DNA from: JAIBDK01 sp965261915 | GTDB taxonomy: Bacteria > Pseudomonadota > Gammaproteobacteria > Arenicellales > Poriferihabitantaceae | Direction: 5' to 3' | Assembly: GCA_965261915.1 (NCBI GenBank) | Contig: CBDHDW010000013.1 | Location: 1,736,001 to 1,800,000 of the forward strand | Length of the DNA stretch: 64,000 nt | Translations under genes and position numbers: made by a program | Part shown: in pieces, positions 25,212-34,102 of the stretch | Position numbering within the stretch: the first letter of the stretch is position 1 | How the letters are laid out: each line of letters starts with the position of its first letter | The notes under the pieces: generated by a model | The model's database searches: none | Told to the model about the DNA's origin: nothing | Seen by the model: only the letters and a program-made list of their open reading frames with translations

Positions 25212-26516
25212 ATGACTAGAGCGGATCAAATCAAGGCCGTTGAAAATGATTGGGCAACGAACCCTCGTTGGGCCAACGTAAAACGTGGTTATTCAGCCGA
25301 AGATGTCGTACGTCTTCGCGGTTCGGTACAACCAGAACTGACTTATGCTCGTCGCGGAGCAGAAAAACTATGGGATCTGGTCAATGGCACGTCTAAAAAG
25401 GGCTACGTGAATTGTCTGGGTGCATTGACTGCAGGTCAGGCTGTACAACAGGCGAAAGCGGGCATCGAGGCAGTTTATCTTTCAGGTTGGCAGGTCGCTG
25501 CGGATAACAATAGCTCAGAAACCATGTATCCGGATCAATCACTTTACGCGTACGATTCTGTTCCTACCGTCGTTAGAAGAATTAACAACTCCTTTGCACG
25601 AGCCGACCAGATTCAGTGGTCTCGCGGCATCGACAGTGAATCGGATGAGTTTATCGATTATTTTCTACCGATCGTTGCTGATGCAGAAGCGGGCTTTGGT
25701 GGCGTTTTAAATGCATTCGAACTTGCCAAGAACATGATATCTAATGGTGCGGCAGGCATCCATTTTGAAGATCAGCTGGCGGCGGTAAAAAAATGCGGAC
25801 ACATGGGCGGAAAAGTACTGGTTCCTACCGAAGAAGCCGTTCAAAAGCTTATCTCTGCAAGATTGGCCTCTGATGTGTTAGGTACACCGACATTAATACT
25901 TGCAAGAACAGACTCTGAAGCGGCTAATTTACTAACTTCAGATTTCGATTCCCGGGATCAGCCATTTCTGACTGGAGAACGCACAAACGAAGGTTTCTTC
26001 CGTGTTAAGAATGGTCTTGAACAATCAATCTCTCGAGGAGTTTCTTATGCACCTTATGCCGATTTGGTTTGGTGTGAAACCGGAACGCCTGATCTTGGGT
26101 TTGCCAGAGAATTTGCTGAAGCGGTTCGTGCTGAACACCCAGAGCAACTGCTGGCTTACAACTGCTCACCGTCATTCAACTGGAAGAAAAACCTTAATGA
26201 TTCGGAGATTGCCAGCTTCCAGGATGAAATTGCCGCAATGGGTTATAAATATCAATTCATTACGTTAGCTGGCATCCACAACATGTGGTACAACATGTAC
26301 GATCTGGCTTATGAATACGCTCAGGGCGAAGGTATGCGTCACTATGTTGAGAAAGTTCAGGAGCCGGAGTTTGCTGCTGCATCCAAAGGCTACACTTTCG
26401 TTGCTCACCAGCAAGAAGTTGGTGCTGGATATTTTGACGATGTGACCACCACGATTCAAGGTGGCAGTTCATCTGTTACTGCGCTGACCGGTTCAACTGA
26501 AGAAGATCAGTTCTAG
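25212..26516 (+). CDS. aceA: Isocitrate lyase (glyoxylate shunt)
   Basis: Cleaves isocitrate to glyoxylate and succinate. The catalytic signature KKCGHMGGK places the active Cys at residue 195, the same number as in E. coli, and the total of 434 residues is identical in length. Other landmarks are LSGWQVAADNN, DAEAGFGG and the C-terminal QQEVGAGYFD. It precedes aceK with a hairpin between them. No malate synthase gene is next to it. Confidence 0.97.
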   Translation: MTRADQIKAVENDWATNPRWANVKRGYSAEDVVRLRGSVQPELTYARRGAEKLWDLVNGTSKKGYVNCLGALTAGQAVQQAKAGIEAVYLSGWQVAADNNSSETMYPDQSLYAYDSVPTVVRRINNSFARADQIQWSRGIDSESDEFIDYFLPIVADAEAGFGGVLNAFELAKNMISNGAAGIHFEDQLAAVKKCGHMGGKVLVPTEEAVQKLISARLASDVLGTPTLILARTDSEAANLLTSDFDSRDQPFLTGERTNEGFFRVKNGLEQSISRGVSYAPYADLVWCETGTPDLGFAREFAEAVRAEHPEQLLAYNCSPSFNWKKNLNDSEIASFQDEIAAMGYKYQFITLAGIHNMWYNMYDLAYEYAQGEGMRHYVEKVQEPEFAAASKGYTFVAHQQEVGAGYFDDVTTTIQGGSSSVTALTGSTEEDQF

Positions 26517-26528
26517 ATAAACGTTTAA

Positions 26529-26566
26529 AAACAGGCGACCCCGTAGTGGCGCGAGGTCGCCTGTTT
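26529..26566 (+). promoter_or_regulatory. Strong hairpin between aceA and aceK
   Basis: A perfect 12-bp stem AAACAGGCGACC / GGTCGCCTGTTT with a 14-base loop starts 12 bases after the aceA stop and ends 17 bases before the aceK start. Only three T residues follow, so it may be a partial terminator or an mRNA 3'-end stabiliser rather than a full stop. In E. coli the aceA-aceK gap also contains hairpin repeats linked to much lower aceK expression. Confidence 0.8.
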
Positions 26567-26582
26567 GATGTATGTTCCGGCG

Positions 26583-28361
26583 ATGAGTGCTGAAATTGTA
26601 ACCCAGATTGCCGAAACCATTCTTTATGGTTTTAATCGCCACTACACTCGTTTTCTTGAAATCACCCGTGATGCCAAACACCGGTTTGAAACCGCAGACT
26701 GGGAAGGCGAAGTACACGCCCGAAAAGAACGCATCTATTTCTATGATCAGCGCGTCACTGAGACTGTCGAATATATAAACGATAACCTCAGCCTTGAAAA
26801 TCTCGATAAGTCATTCTGGCAGGATTTAAAAAGGCAATACATGTGGTTGTTGTATGACCACAAACAACCTGAGCTTGCCGAAAGCTTTTACAACTCGGTA
26901 TTCTGCCGGTTATTCGATCGCAGCTACTTTAACAATCGTCATATTTTCGTTAAGCCTGGCATGGCGATCGATTTTCTCGATATGGAAGATCCAGCATATA
27001 ACGGCTACTACCCTGATCAAACTGACCTGAAATCCTGCTTCAGTGAAATTCTTAACAGCTTCAAGCTGAGTAATAACTGGCAGAATCTTGATCGTGATCT
27101 TGATCTTATTGTCGAAAATTTCAAAGGCAAACTCGAATCTCCCATCCGGCCAACACCGCATCGTCAAATTCAGGTTGTATCCTCTCTGTTCTTTAGAAAC
27201 AAAGCTGCTTACATAGTAGGTCGTGCACTGATTGGACACGATCGACAGCCTTTTGTGATCCCGCTCCTGCTTACCGAAAATCGGCAACTATTTGTAGACA
27301 CCATTATTACTGATCCAGATGACGTTGCCCTGATATTCAGTTTCACACGCGCCTATTTCATGGTTAATACCCGGGTTCCAGCCGGGCTGGTGAGTTTCCT
27401 GCAAAAAATACTACCCACCCGCAGTCGCGCGGATATCTATACTTCCATCGGTTTCCAGAAACAGGGCAAGACACTGTTTTACCGTGAGTTCCTCTATCAC
27501 CTCGAACATTCCAGCGACAAGCTAATCATCGCCCCGGGAATAAAAGGCATGGTGATGAGTGTATTTACATTGCCCTCTTACCCCTTCGTATTTAAAGTCA
27601 TAAAAGATCATTTTCCACCTCCCAAGGATATAGACCGGGCCACCGTTAAAGAAAAGTACCAGCTGGTAAAAATGCATGACCGGGTCGGTCGAATGGCGGA
27701 TACACTTGAGTTTTCCCATGTTGCATTTCCAATCGACCGATTTTCTGAGGAGCTGCTTGAAGAGCTTAAGGAAATGATCCCCTCCAGTCTGACGATTGAA
27801 CAGGACTTTGTTATCATTCGGCACCTCTATATTGAAAGGCGAATGGTACCGTTTAATATTTATCTGGATAATGCTGATGAAGAAATGCTGGACAGAGGTG
27901 TTACCAGCTACGGGAATGCGATTAAGGAAATGGTTGCTGCCAATATATTTCCCGGTGATATGCTTTTGAAGAATTTTGGCGTCACCCGACACGGACGCGT
28001 CATTTTTTACGATTATGACGAAATTTGCCATATGACAGAGATCAAAATTCGAGCTATCCCCAAAGCCCGGTTTGAAGAAGAAGAACTGTCGTCCGAGCCC
28101 TGGTTTCACGTCGGCGAAGATGATTTCTTCCCCGAACAGTTCGAGCACTTCGTCGTAAATCACCCGAAAGTTCGAGAGCGCTTCCTCCAGGCACATCCAG
28201 AACTGCTGGAACCGAAATACTGGAAGCAAATTCAAAAAGATATTGTTGAGAAAAAACGCCACGACGTATTTCCCTATCATCAGAATAGACGATTCAATCA
28301 ACGATACCCCGATCTCTATAAAAACCAGGAACTCAATCCTGTTAGTGAGAAAAACCGATGA
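26583..28361 (+). CDS. aceK: Isocitrate dehydrogenase kinase/phosphatase
   Basis: Bifunctional enzyme that phosphorylates and dephosphorylates isocitrate dehydrogenase to divert flux into the glyoxylate shunt. The ATP-binding loop APGIKGMVMSVFTLPSYPFVFKVIKD and the DYDEI block fit the family. I start it at the ATG at 26583 (MSAEIVTQIAETILYGF), which aligns with known N-termini; TTG at 26565 and ATG at 26568 are upstream alternatives in frame, but fall within the hairpin. The protein is 592 residues; E. coli has 578. The stop overlaps the rraA start by four bases. Confidence 0.95.
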   Translation: MSAEIVTQIAETILYGFNRHYTRFLEITRDAKHRFETADWEGEVHARKERIYFYDQRVTETVEYINDNLSLENLDKSFWQDLKRQYMWLLYDHKQPELAESFYNSVFCRLFDRSYFNNRHIFVKPGMAIDFLDMEDPAYNGYYPDQTDLKSCFSEILNSFKLSNNWQNLDRDLDLIVENFKGKLESPIRPTPHRQIQVVSSLFFRNKAAYIVGRALIGHDRQPFVIPLLLTENRQLFVDTIITDPDDVALIFSFTRAYFMVNTRVPAGLVSFLQKILPTRSRADIYTSIGFQKQGKTLFYREFLYHLEHSSDKLIIAPGIKGMVMSVFTLPSYPFVFKVIKDHFPPPKDIDRATVKEKYQLVKMHDRVGRMADTLEFSHVAFPIDRFSEELLEELKEMIPSSLTIEQDFVIIRHLYIERRMVPFNIYLDNADEEMLDRGVTSYGNAIKEMVAANIFPGDMLLKNFGVTRHGRVIFYDYDEICHMTEIKIRAIPKARFEEEELSSEPWFHVGEDDFFPEQFEHFVVNHPKVRERFLQAHPELLEPKYWKQIQKDIVEKKRHDVFPYHQNRRFNQRYPDLYKNQELNPVSEKNR

Positions 28362-28834
28362 AAACAGCTGATCTGTCAGACAAATATCCCGATTCACAAA
28401 TTTGTCAACCGATTTTTCAATCCTTTGGTGGAAATCCCAGATTTGGGGGTCAAATTCGAACGGTTAAAGCCTTCGAGGACAATACATTTATCCGTCAGAC
28501 GTTGTCGGAAAAGTCAGATGGCGGCGTATTGGTAGTCGATGCTGGCGGCTTAATGCGTTGCGCTATGTTAGGTGACATTCTCGCACAAATGGGTGTGGAC
28601 AACGGCTGGGTCGGCGGTATATTTTTTGGGTTAATTCGCGATAGTGCGGATATTAACCAAATGCCATTTGGCGTAAAAGCGCTCGGCACCATTCCGATCA
28701 GAAGCGTTAAAGAAGGTCTGGGAAAGGTTGATGTTCCTGTAAATTTCGCCGGCGTGACGTTTACCCCTGGAGAATACGTGTATGCAGACGAGGACGGTGT
28801 GATTGTCAGTCCAGAACCGTTGACTTTACCCTGA
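28358..28834 (+). CDS. rraA: RraA-type regulator of ribonuclease E activity
   Basis: A 158-residue protein with the RraA/demethylmenaquinone methyltransferase-like fold: VLVVDAGGLMRCAMLGDILA, GWVGGIFFGLIRDSADI and the ending EYVYADEDGVIVSP. In E. coli RraA binds RNase E and limits RNA decay; enzymes of the same fold act as aldolases, but the short length and motif set favour RraA. The ATGA overlap with aceK suggests translational coupling, an unusual pairing. Convergent with dksA. Confidence 0.88.
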   Translation: MKTADLSDKYPDSQICQPIFQSFGGNPRFGGQIRTVKAFEDNTFIRQTLSEKSDGGVLVVDAGGLMRCAMLGDILAQMGVDNGWVGGIFFGLIRDSADINQMPFGVKALGTIPIRSVKEGLGKVDVPVNFAGVTFTPGEYVYADEDGVIVSPEPLTLP

Positions 28835-28898
28835 CCCAAACAAGTCACATAAATGGCGAGCTCGCCTTAGTCGAACCGGCTGTTAGAACGATTTAGTG

Positions 28899-29333
28899 TC
28901 AGGAGAGTTGCTTTTCACGAATTTCGTCAAGGGTTTTACAATCGATGCAAAGCTCAGCCGTTGGACGAGCTTCAAGCCTTTTCAATCCGATTTCTTCGCC
29001 GCAATTTTCGCAATATCCGAAGTCGCCTGTCGAAAGCAATGCAATTGCAGCTTCAATTTTTTTTATCAGCTTTCTATCACGGTCTCTACCGCGCAGTTCG
29101 AGCGCCATATCGGTTTCCTGGCTGGCTCGATCAGTCGGATCGGGATGATTCGCCGTTTCGTCCTGAATATTGTTTACGGTTTTAGAAGTTTCATCCGTTA
29201 ACTCTCCACGCCATGCCGAAAGTATTGCATTAAAATGTACGAGTTGCGCATCACTCATATATTTTTCAGTTTTTCTTGGTTTGTACGGTTTAATTCCGTG
29301 AATCAACAATTCTGATTTTTTCTTCGCAGCCAT
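28899..29333 (-). CDS. dksA: RNA polymerase-binding transcription factor DksA
   Basis: Works with ppGpp on RNA polymerase. The coiled coil carries the acidic tip region ending DPTDRASQETDMALELRGRDR, and a C4 zinc finger is formed by YCENCGEEIG and LCIDCKTL. The 144 residues compare with 151 in E. coli. The start MAAKKKSELLIHGIKPYKP is lysine-rich, as expected. The preceding 230 bases down to rnfH contain the dksA promoter region but no gene. Confidence 0.95.
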   Translation of the reverse strand: MAAKKKSELLIHGIKPYKPRKTEKYMSDAQLVHFNAILSAWRGELTDETSKTVNNIQDETANHPDPTDRASQETDMALELRGRDRDRKLIKKIEAAIALLSTGDFGYCENCGEEIGLKRLEARPTAELCIDCKTLDEIREKQLS

Positions 29334-29565
29334 AACTTATTAATATCTTTTAAAAACAATAAGATAGAATATTATTCTCTATATTCGTATCGGAAACCGA
29401 AAAATTCGGGGACGGCGTTATACCAAAACCCCTAGTACTTTGCAATCGAGAATTTCAGACAGATTAGAGTCTCTTTACAAGCAAACAGTTCGCCGCTATT
29501 TTCTGCCCTCTACACAACCATTCTGAATCGTGGAAACCGTTCTATCAGCAGCATTTTTTCTCAAT

Positions 29566-29856
29566 TCATTTGATTTTCTTCGCCTTAGCCCGCAACCTTC
29601 GCGCCTCAGTAGGCGTCACTGCGAGCGAGCGGTATACCTCAATCCGATCACCATTTTCCAGAACATAATCTCCGCATTGTCTCAATCCATAAACACCGAA
29701 TTGCAAATCCTCAATAATCAATTCGGGAAACTGCTCAAGAATTCGAGATTGCCGCAACGCAACAGATAAGGTTGTGCCTTGCACACACACCAGCTCCAGA
29801 ACGACCTGCCGGTCCTGCGTAGCACACGCAACTTCAATCACAATTTCTTCAGTCAT
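29566..29856 (-). CDS. rnfH: RnfH-family ubiquitin-like protein
   Basis: A small beta-grasp protein (UPF0125/RnfH) with IVIEVACATQDRQVV, VYGLRQCGDYVLENGDRIEVYR and the basic tail RRLRAKAKK. The start at 29856 (MTEEIVIEV) overlaps the end of ratA by eight bases; an in-frame start seven codons upstream is less likely. The ratA-rnfH pair upstream of smpB, on the opposite strand, is a common gammaproteobacterial arrangement. Its biochemical role is not established. Confidence 0.9.
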   Translation of the reverse strand: MTEEIVIEVACATQDRQVVLELVCVQGTTLSVALRQSRILEQFPELIIEDLQFGVYGLRQCGDYVLENGDRIEVYRSLAVTPTEARRLRAKAKKIK

Positions 29857-30292
29857 ATTTTGACCCGTAAATCTCATCCGCGCGAGTACAAAATGACCCT
29901 ACCATCGAATCAGCGATACCACTAAAAACAGGCCCCACCACTTTGCCAATAATCTTGTTCGAAAAGTCGAAATCCAGATTGAGCACAACTTTCGAAGACC
30001 GTTCATCTAGCGCTAAGAACTCCCATGAGCCGGATAATTCACTAAAAGGACCATCAACCAAAATTAATGCGATCCTGTCATATGGAAATAAATGATTTTC
30101 CGTAGTAAATGACTTTTTAATCCCCTTAAAGTCAATCATCACTGAAGCAGTCACCTTATGTTCCGTTCGATTAAGCTCATTAGAGCCGCCGCACCAGGGT
30201 AAAAACTCAGAATAACGCTCTACATCATTTACCAACTCAAACATACGTTTTGAGCTATGTGTGACAAGCGCAGACCGGTGGACTGAAGACAT
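29849..30292 (-). CDS. ratA: RatA/COQ10-type START-domain protein
   Basis: A 147-residue polyketide cyclase/START-like protein: HRSALVTHSSKRMFELVNDVERYSEFLPWCGGSNELNR is the family N-terminus, and VVGPVFSGIADSMVGSFCTRADEIYG its C-terminal helix. Related proteins bind ubiquinone (COQ10); E. coli RatA has been described as blocking 70S assembly. It is divergent from smpB with an 85-bp gap that must hold both promoters. Confidence 0.9.
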   Translation of the reverse strand: MSSVHRSALVTHSSKRMFELVNDVERYSEFLPWCGGSNELNRTEHKVTASVMIDFKGIKKSFTTENHLFPYDRIALILVDGPFSELSGSWEFLALDERSSKVVLNLDFDFSNKIIGKVVGPVFSGIADSMVGSFCTRADEIYGSKYD

Positions 30293-30377
30293 TTAGAAAA
30301 ATAAGATGCAGAAAAATTTGCTTTGCTGAATTATACTTCATTGATCGAGACTACCTGTTAGATATAACTGAACATCA

Positions 30378-30848
30378 ATGGCAAAATCTAAAAAGCCTGA
30401 TAACTCCAACACGATTGCACTGAATCGTAAAGCACGATATGACTATGCGCTGGAAGACGATTTCGAGGCCGGCATTGCTCTGGAAGGATGGGAAGTCAAG
30501 AGTCTGCGAGAGGGACGCGCCCAACTGAAAGAAAGTTATGTCATGGTCATAAAAGGCGAGGTATTTTTAGTTGGCGCACATTTTTCACCACTCAAAACCG
30601 CATCCAGCCACGTAAATCCAAACCCTACCCGTGATCGCAAACTTCTGCTCCATGCAAAAGAGATTAACAAGTTAATTGGCGCGACTGAGCGTGATGGCTA
30701 TACCATTGCACCGTTAAGTTTGTATTGGAAGAATGGCCGGGCCAAACTCAAAATCGCTCTGGCCAAAGGTAAAAAACAGCACGATAAGCGACAGTCTATT
30801 AAACAACGCGAATGGGATCGCCAAAAGCAAAGGTTATTTAAGCAGTAA
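30378..30848 (+). CDS. smpB: SsrA-binding protein SmpB
   Basis: Partner of tmRNA in trans-translation. The motifs NRKARYDYALEDDFEAGIALEGWEVKSLREGRAQLKESYV and the basic tail KGKKQHDKRQSIKQREWDRQKQRL fit the family; 156 residues is normal. Its RNA partner ssrA lies 18.4 kb away at 49241, separated by IS1182 copy E and a catabolic gene block. In many related genomes the two genes are close together. Confidence 0.96.
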   Translation: MAKSKKPDNSNTIALNRKARYDYALEDDFEAGIALEGWEVKSLREGRAQLKESYVMVIKGEVFLVGAHFSPLKTASSHVNPNPTRDRKLLLHAKEINKLIGATERDGYTIAPLSLYWKNGRAKLKIALAKGKKQHDKRQSIKQREWDRQKQRLFKQ

Positions 30849-30984
30849 CCTGAACAACTGTTGGCAGTGGGCAGTCCCCAAACCGCGCCGTCATTCCTGC
30901 GCAAGAGACTGTGCAAGAAACCCGTATTCGTCATTCCTATACCACCTCCGTCATTCCTATACCACCTCCGTCATTCCTGCGAAG
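30849..30984. repeat. Solo IS1182-like end and half-REP units downstream of smpB
   Basis: After the smpB stop come CGTCATTCCTGCGCAA, the solo terminus GAGACTGTGCAAG at 30905, and two spaced CGTCATTCCTATACCACCTC units and a third reading CGTCATTCCTGCGAAG, ending at the IS1182 left terminus at 30985. The same block appears inverted on the other side of the element (32851-32930). Confidence 0.75.
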
Positions 30985-32850
30985 GAGACTGTGCAACAAA
31001 CGCCGACTCACCCACTATTGAGACTTTTGAGTCAGGCACGGGTAAAAAGGTTCTTATTAAAAGCAGGCGGGTGAAATAAGTTTGTTTGCTGCGACAATAA
31101 GTATTTCTGGCATAAATAATCGAATAGTGGACGCAAAAAAGGAAGATGTCGCTTGATTGCTTGCATGACGACTGCAATATCGCCTGCTTTTATAGCCAAC
31201 AGCAGTTGATTGAACAGCCTTGTGCCTAGCAGGTTCAAAACACGCTTAAAGTTATAGCAAAACATAATCAATGCGTTTTCACCGGATACTTTTTCTTTGC
31301 CTCTGACCAGGTAGTGATCCCAGCCTAATGACCGCTTTATGGTGCCAAAAGGATGCTCCACAATCGCCCCTCTTCTTTTGCTAATCGCCTTGGCTGATTC
31401 TGTTTGCATAGACTTGCGATAGGCTTGTATAAAGGCTTCATGTTCCCACCGCCATATTCTTCGGTGCGGCGTTTGCTTTGCTAAACACTCACTGCGCACA
31501 GGGCAAGCCTTGCAATCTGTGGCACTGGTGCTGTAAATAAACCCAAGCTTGCCTTTGGATAGGCTTTTGGTTGCACTTTTTTTCAGTGTTTTGTCGTTAG
31601 GGCAGGTGTATTCGTCTTGCTCCTCGTTATAGACAAACTCATCTTTCGTGTATCTGCCGGCTTTCTTTTGTTTCTGTTGTGTATCAATCGGCGGGATAAT
31701 CGGGTAGATTTTGTCATCAACACAGTTCTTTATCTCTTTTGCACTGTGATAGCCCTTGTCGGCAACCACAGCCAAAGTCTTAAGGGCTAAGGTTTCTTTC
31801 GCCTGACTTGCCATCTGATGCAACTGCTGTGCGTCATTGCCTTGACTTGATACATCCGTTGCGACAATCAGCTTTGCTTTGTCATCCACCGCAATTTGGC
31901 AGTTATAAGCGACCAGATGATGCGCTGGTTTGCACATCAATGCGGCATCCGGGTCGGTTGTGTTATGTTGCTTCTTGTCCAATTGCTCTAAGGTATTCAA
32001 ATCCTCTTCCAGCTTTTGTTTGCGCTCTTTAAGTGCTTGTATTTTATCAATCAAATCAGGATTATCCAGAGTCTGTTCCGGTTCCTCCTGCTGGTCTGTG
32101 GTGTTTAATAAGTTCAGGTAGTCCTCAATAGCCTGCGTTACCCTGGCTATTTTTTTATCCACAGTGGCTTTAACAATCAAGGTATTTTTGGACGCATTGG
32201 CTCGCAAAAACGCTCCATCCAGTGCCACTAATTGACCTTCAATGAGATTGATGTTTTGGCACAGCAAAACAAATTCCTTAAACGTATTCTTGAGTGCTGC
32301 GGCATTATTTTTTCTAAAATTAGCAATCGTCTTATAGGTGGGCTTTAAGCCTTGCAATAACCAGATAAGCTCGATATTTCTATGGGTTTCCCGAGCCAGA
32401 TGGCGGGAACTTCTTATTTTATTGGTATAGCCGTAAATGTAGAGTTTCAGCATCAATTTTGGGCAAAAGGCGGGGCGACCATTGTTGTTTTTGTCACTGT
32501 ATTTGGTCTTAAAGTCTAAGGCATCCACCTCTAAGCTATCGACATAGGCATCAATAACACGAACTGGATCATTCTCGCCGACATAGTCCTCTAGCCGCTC
32601 TGGAAATAACAGTTGTTGTTGGCGATTTAATCCACGTATGTAATCACTCATAAAGCCTCTATTTAATGATTAGAATCAGCTAGTTAGGTTTGTTATTATA
32701 TCATAATTAAGCTAGGGTTTGGATGTTTATTACCGTCATTATTGGGTATTTTTGCAGGGATGGTGTATTGGTTTGAAATGCCAGCAACGTCGGTGAATTA
32801 GGGCAGTAATGAGAATGTGACCAAGGGTGGTGGTTTTTTTGCACAGTCTC
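30985..32850 (-). mobile_element. IS1182-family element, copy E (complete, 1866 bp)
   Basis: The element is bounded by GAGACTGTGCAA at 30985 and TTGCACAGTCTC ending at 32850. Both outer flanks read CGTCATTCCTGCGAAG going away to the left and its complement to the right, so element plus flanks form one larger inverted repeat. It has the same orientation as copy C, 18.4 kb away. Confidence 0.93.
31032..32651 (-). CDS. IS1182-family transposase (539 aa)
   Basis: An intact transposase whose protein sequence matches that at 12677-14296 (GYHSAKEIKNC subtype); the one DNA difference noticed is a silent A/G near 32468. All DDE motifs are present. The identity of two copies 18 kb apart points to very recent transposition or gene conversion. 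Confidence 0.95.
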   Translation of the reverse strand: MSDYIRGLNRQQQLLFPERLEDYVGENDPVRVIDAYVDSLEVDALDFKTKYSDKNNNGRPAFCPKLMLKLYIYGYTNKIRSSRHLARETHRNIELIWLLQGLKPTYKTIANFRKNNAAALKNTFKEFVLLCQNINLIEGQLVALDGAFLRANASKNTLIVKATVDKKIARVTQAIEDYLNLLNTTDQQEEPEQTLDNPDLIDKIQALKERKQKLEEDLNTLEQLDKKQHNTTDPDAALMCKPAHHLVAYNCQIAVDDKAKLIVATDVSSQGNDAQQLHQMASQAKETLALKTLAVVADKGYHSAKEIKNCVDDKIYPIIPPIDTQQKQKKAGRYTKDEFVYNEEQDEYTCPNDKTLKKSATKSLSKGKLGFIYSTSATDCKACPVRSECLAKQTPHRRIWRWEHEAFIQAYRKSMQTESAKAISKRRGAIVEHPFGTIKRSLGWDHYLVRGKEKVSGENALIMFCYNFKRVLNLLGTRLFNQLLLAIKAGDIAVVMQAIKRHLPFLRPLFDYLCQKYLLSQQTNLFHPPAFNKNLFTRA

Positions 32851-33023
32851 CTTCGCAGGAATGACGGAGGTGGTATAGGAATGACGGAGGTGGTACAGGA
32901 ATGACGAATACGGGTTTCTTGCACAGTCTCGAAGGCAGGAATCCAGTGAAACAACCAAACCCGTTAGGGTTTTCTACATATAAAACAATTTGGCGAATTG
33001 TCGATTTTCCAAACAGATATTCT

Positions 33024-33947
33024 TTACAGACTTTGCCCTCCTTCTCGTTCCTTTATGATTGCATTGACCGTTGTGCGCGTATTGCGGATGATTTCTCCCA
33101 TCTGCTGCATGAACTCTTCATTCATGGGCAACAACGGCGGACGTACGATACCGCCATGTCGACCCTGAAGCTCGCAACCATACTTAATACACTGTAGAAA
33201 TTTCCCGCCCTGCTCTAACAAATGCATCAACGGCAGAAAGGCAGACATAATCCGCTTGCCACGTTCAAAATTACCATCCCTAGCGACGATATTAAGAAAC
33301 TCAACGCATTCAGATGGAAATATGTTTGCACTAGCACAGACCCAAGCCTTGGCACCCCAACTGAAAAACTCCAACGCTTGATCTTCAGCACCAACGACCA
33401 ATTCAATTTGTGGAAATTCACATGCTAGCAGGTGCAGGCGATTGATATCACCGCTTGATTCCTTGATGCCCGCAATATTCGTATTTCCGGCAACACAGCG
33501 GAGAAATTCCTCGCCCATCTCGACTCCAGTTCGGCCCGGATAGTTGTAAAGCATGATTGACAAATTGGCGACCCGATCAATTTTCATGACGTGCGCCACG
33601 AGTTCACGTTCCGACGGTAATGAATAAGGGGGTGCCGCAACCAATAGCGATCGCGCCCCGGCATCACGTGCAGCCACCGCAATTGCCAGACATTCGTCAA
33701 CACGTATATCGTTGATGCCGGCCATCAATTCGACCCGATCACTAATTCGTTCGGTTGCGAATTTAAACTGCTGGATACGCTCCTCTTTCGACATAGCATA
33801 AAATTCACCCGTGGAGCCACCCACAATGACACCAGCGATACCGTTTTCAATCTGGCATTCGATCACTTCGGCGTAGCCGTCCCAATCGATCATTCCCCCC
33901 GGGTGGAATGGGGTGATGATCGGGGTGTAGATTCCTTCGAATCTCAT
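33024..33947 (-). CDS. DapA-family lyase/deaminase (possibly pyrroline-hydroxycarboxylate deaminase type)
   Basis: A 307-residue class I aldolase-fold protein. The Schiff-base Lys is at residue 162 in GIKESSGD, and the catalytic Tyr at 134 in LYNYPGRTG; the N-terminal GGSTGEF loop replaces the GTTGE of DapA itself. The start at 33947 has the ribosome-binding site GGGAGA seven bases upstream. It is divergent from a GntR regulator and near a TRAP transporter, so a catabolic member (sugar acid, N-acyl sugar or hydroxyproline pathway) is more likely than lysine biosynthesis. The exact substrate cannot be read from sequence alone. Confidence 0.8.
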   Translation of the reverse strand: MRFEGIYTPIITPFHPGGMIDWDGYAEVIECQIENGIAGVIVGGSTGEFYAMSKEERIQQFKFATERISDRVELMAGINDIRVDECLAIAVAARDAGARSLLVAAPPYSLPSERELVAHVMKIDRVANLSIMLYNYPGRTGVEMGEEFLRCVAGNTNIAGIKESSGDINRLHLLACEFPQIELVVGAEDQALEFFSWGAKAWVCASANIFPSECVEFLNIVARDGNFERGKRIMSAFLPLMHLLEQGGKFLQCIKYGCELQGRHGGIVRPPLLPMNEEFMQQMGEIIRNTRTTVNAIIKEREGGQSL

Positions 33948-34102
33948 ATTTTTATCTCCCACATTTTGTTTCCCAATAATCATCGAATAAGCGTCCGCAT
34001 ATTTGCCGACATTTTGTACACAAATACAATATTATAGGGAATCCATTTTGAATTCAAGATGCAAAGTGTGGAATAATATAGCTAAAATGCACGGATTAAA
34101 AA

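Noticed and set aside
27522..28397. 291-codon frame antisense to aceK
   Set aside because: It lies entirely opposite the well-supported aceK coding sequence and has no family features.
33024..33947. dapA (lysine biosynthesis)
   Set aside because: The GGSTGEF loop, divergent GntR regulator and transporter context point to a catabolic member of the superfamily.
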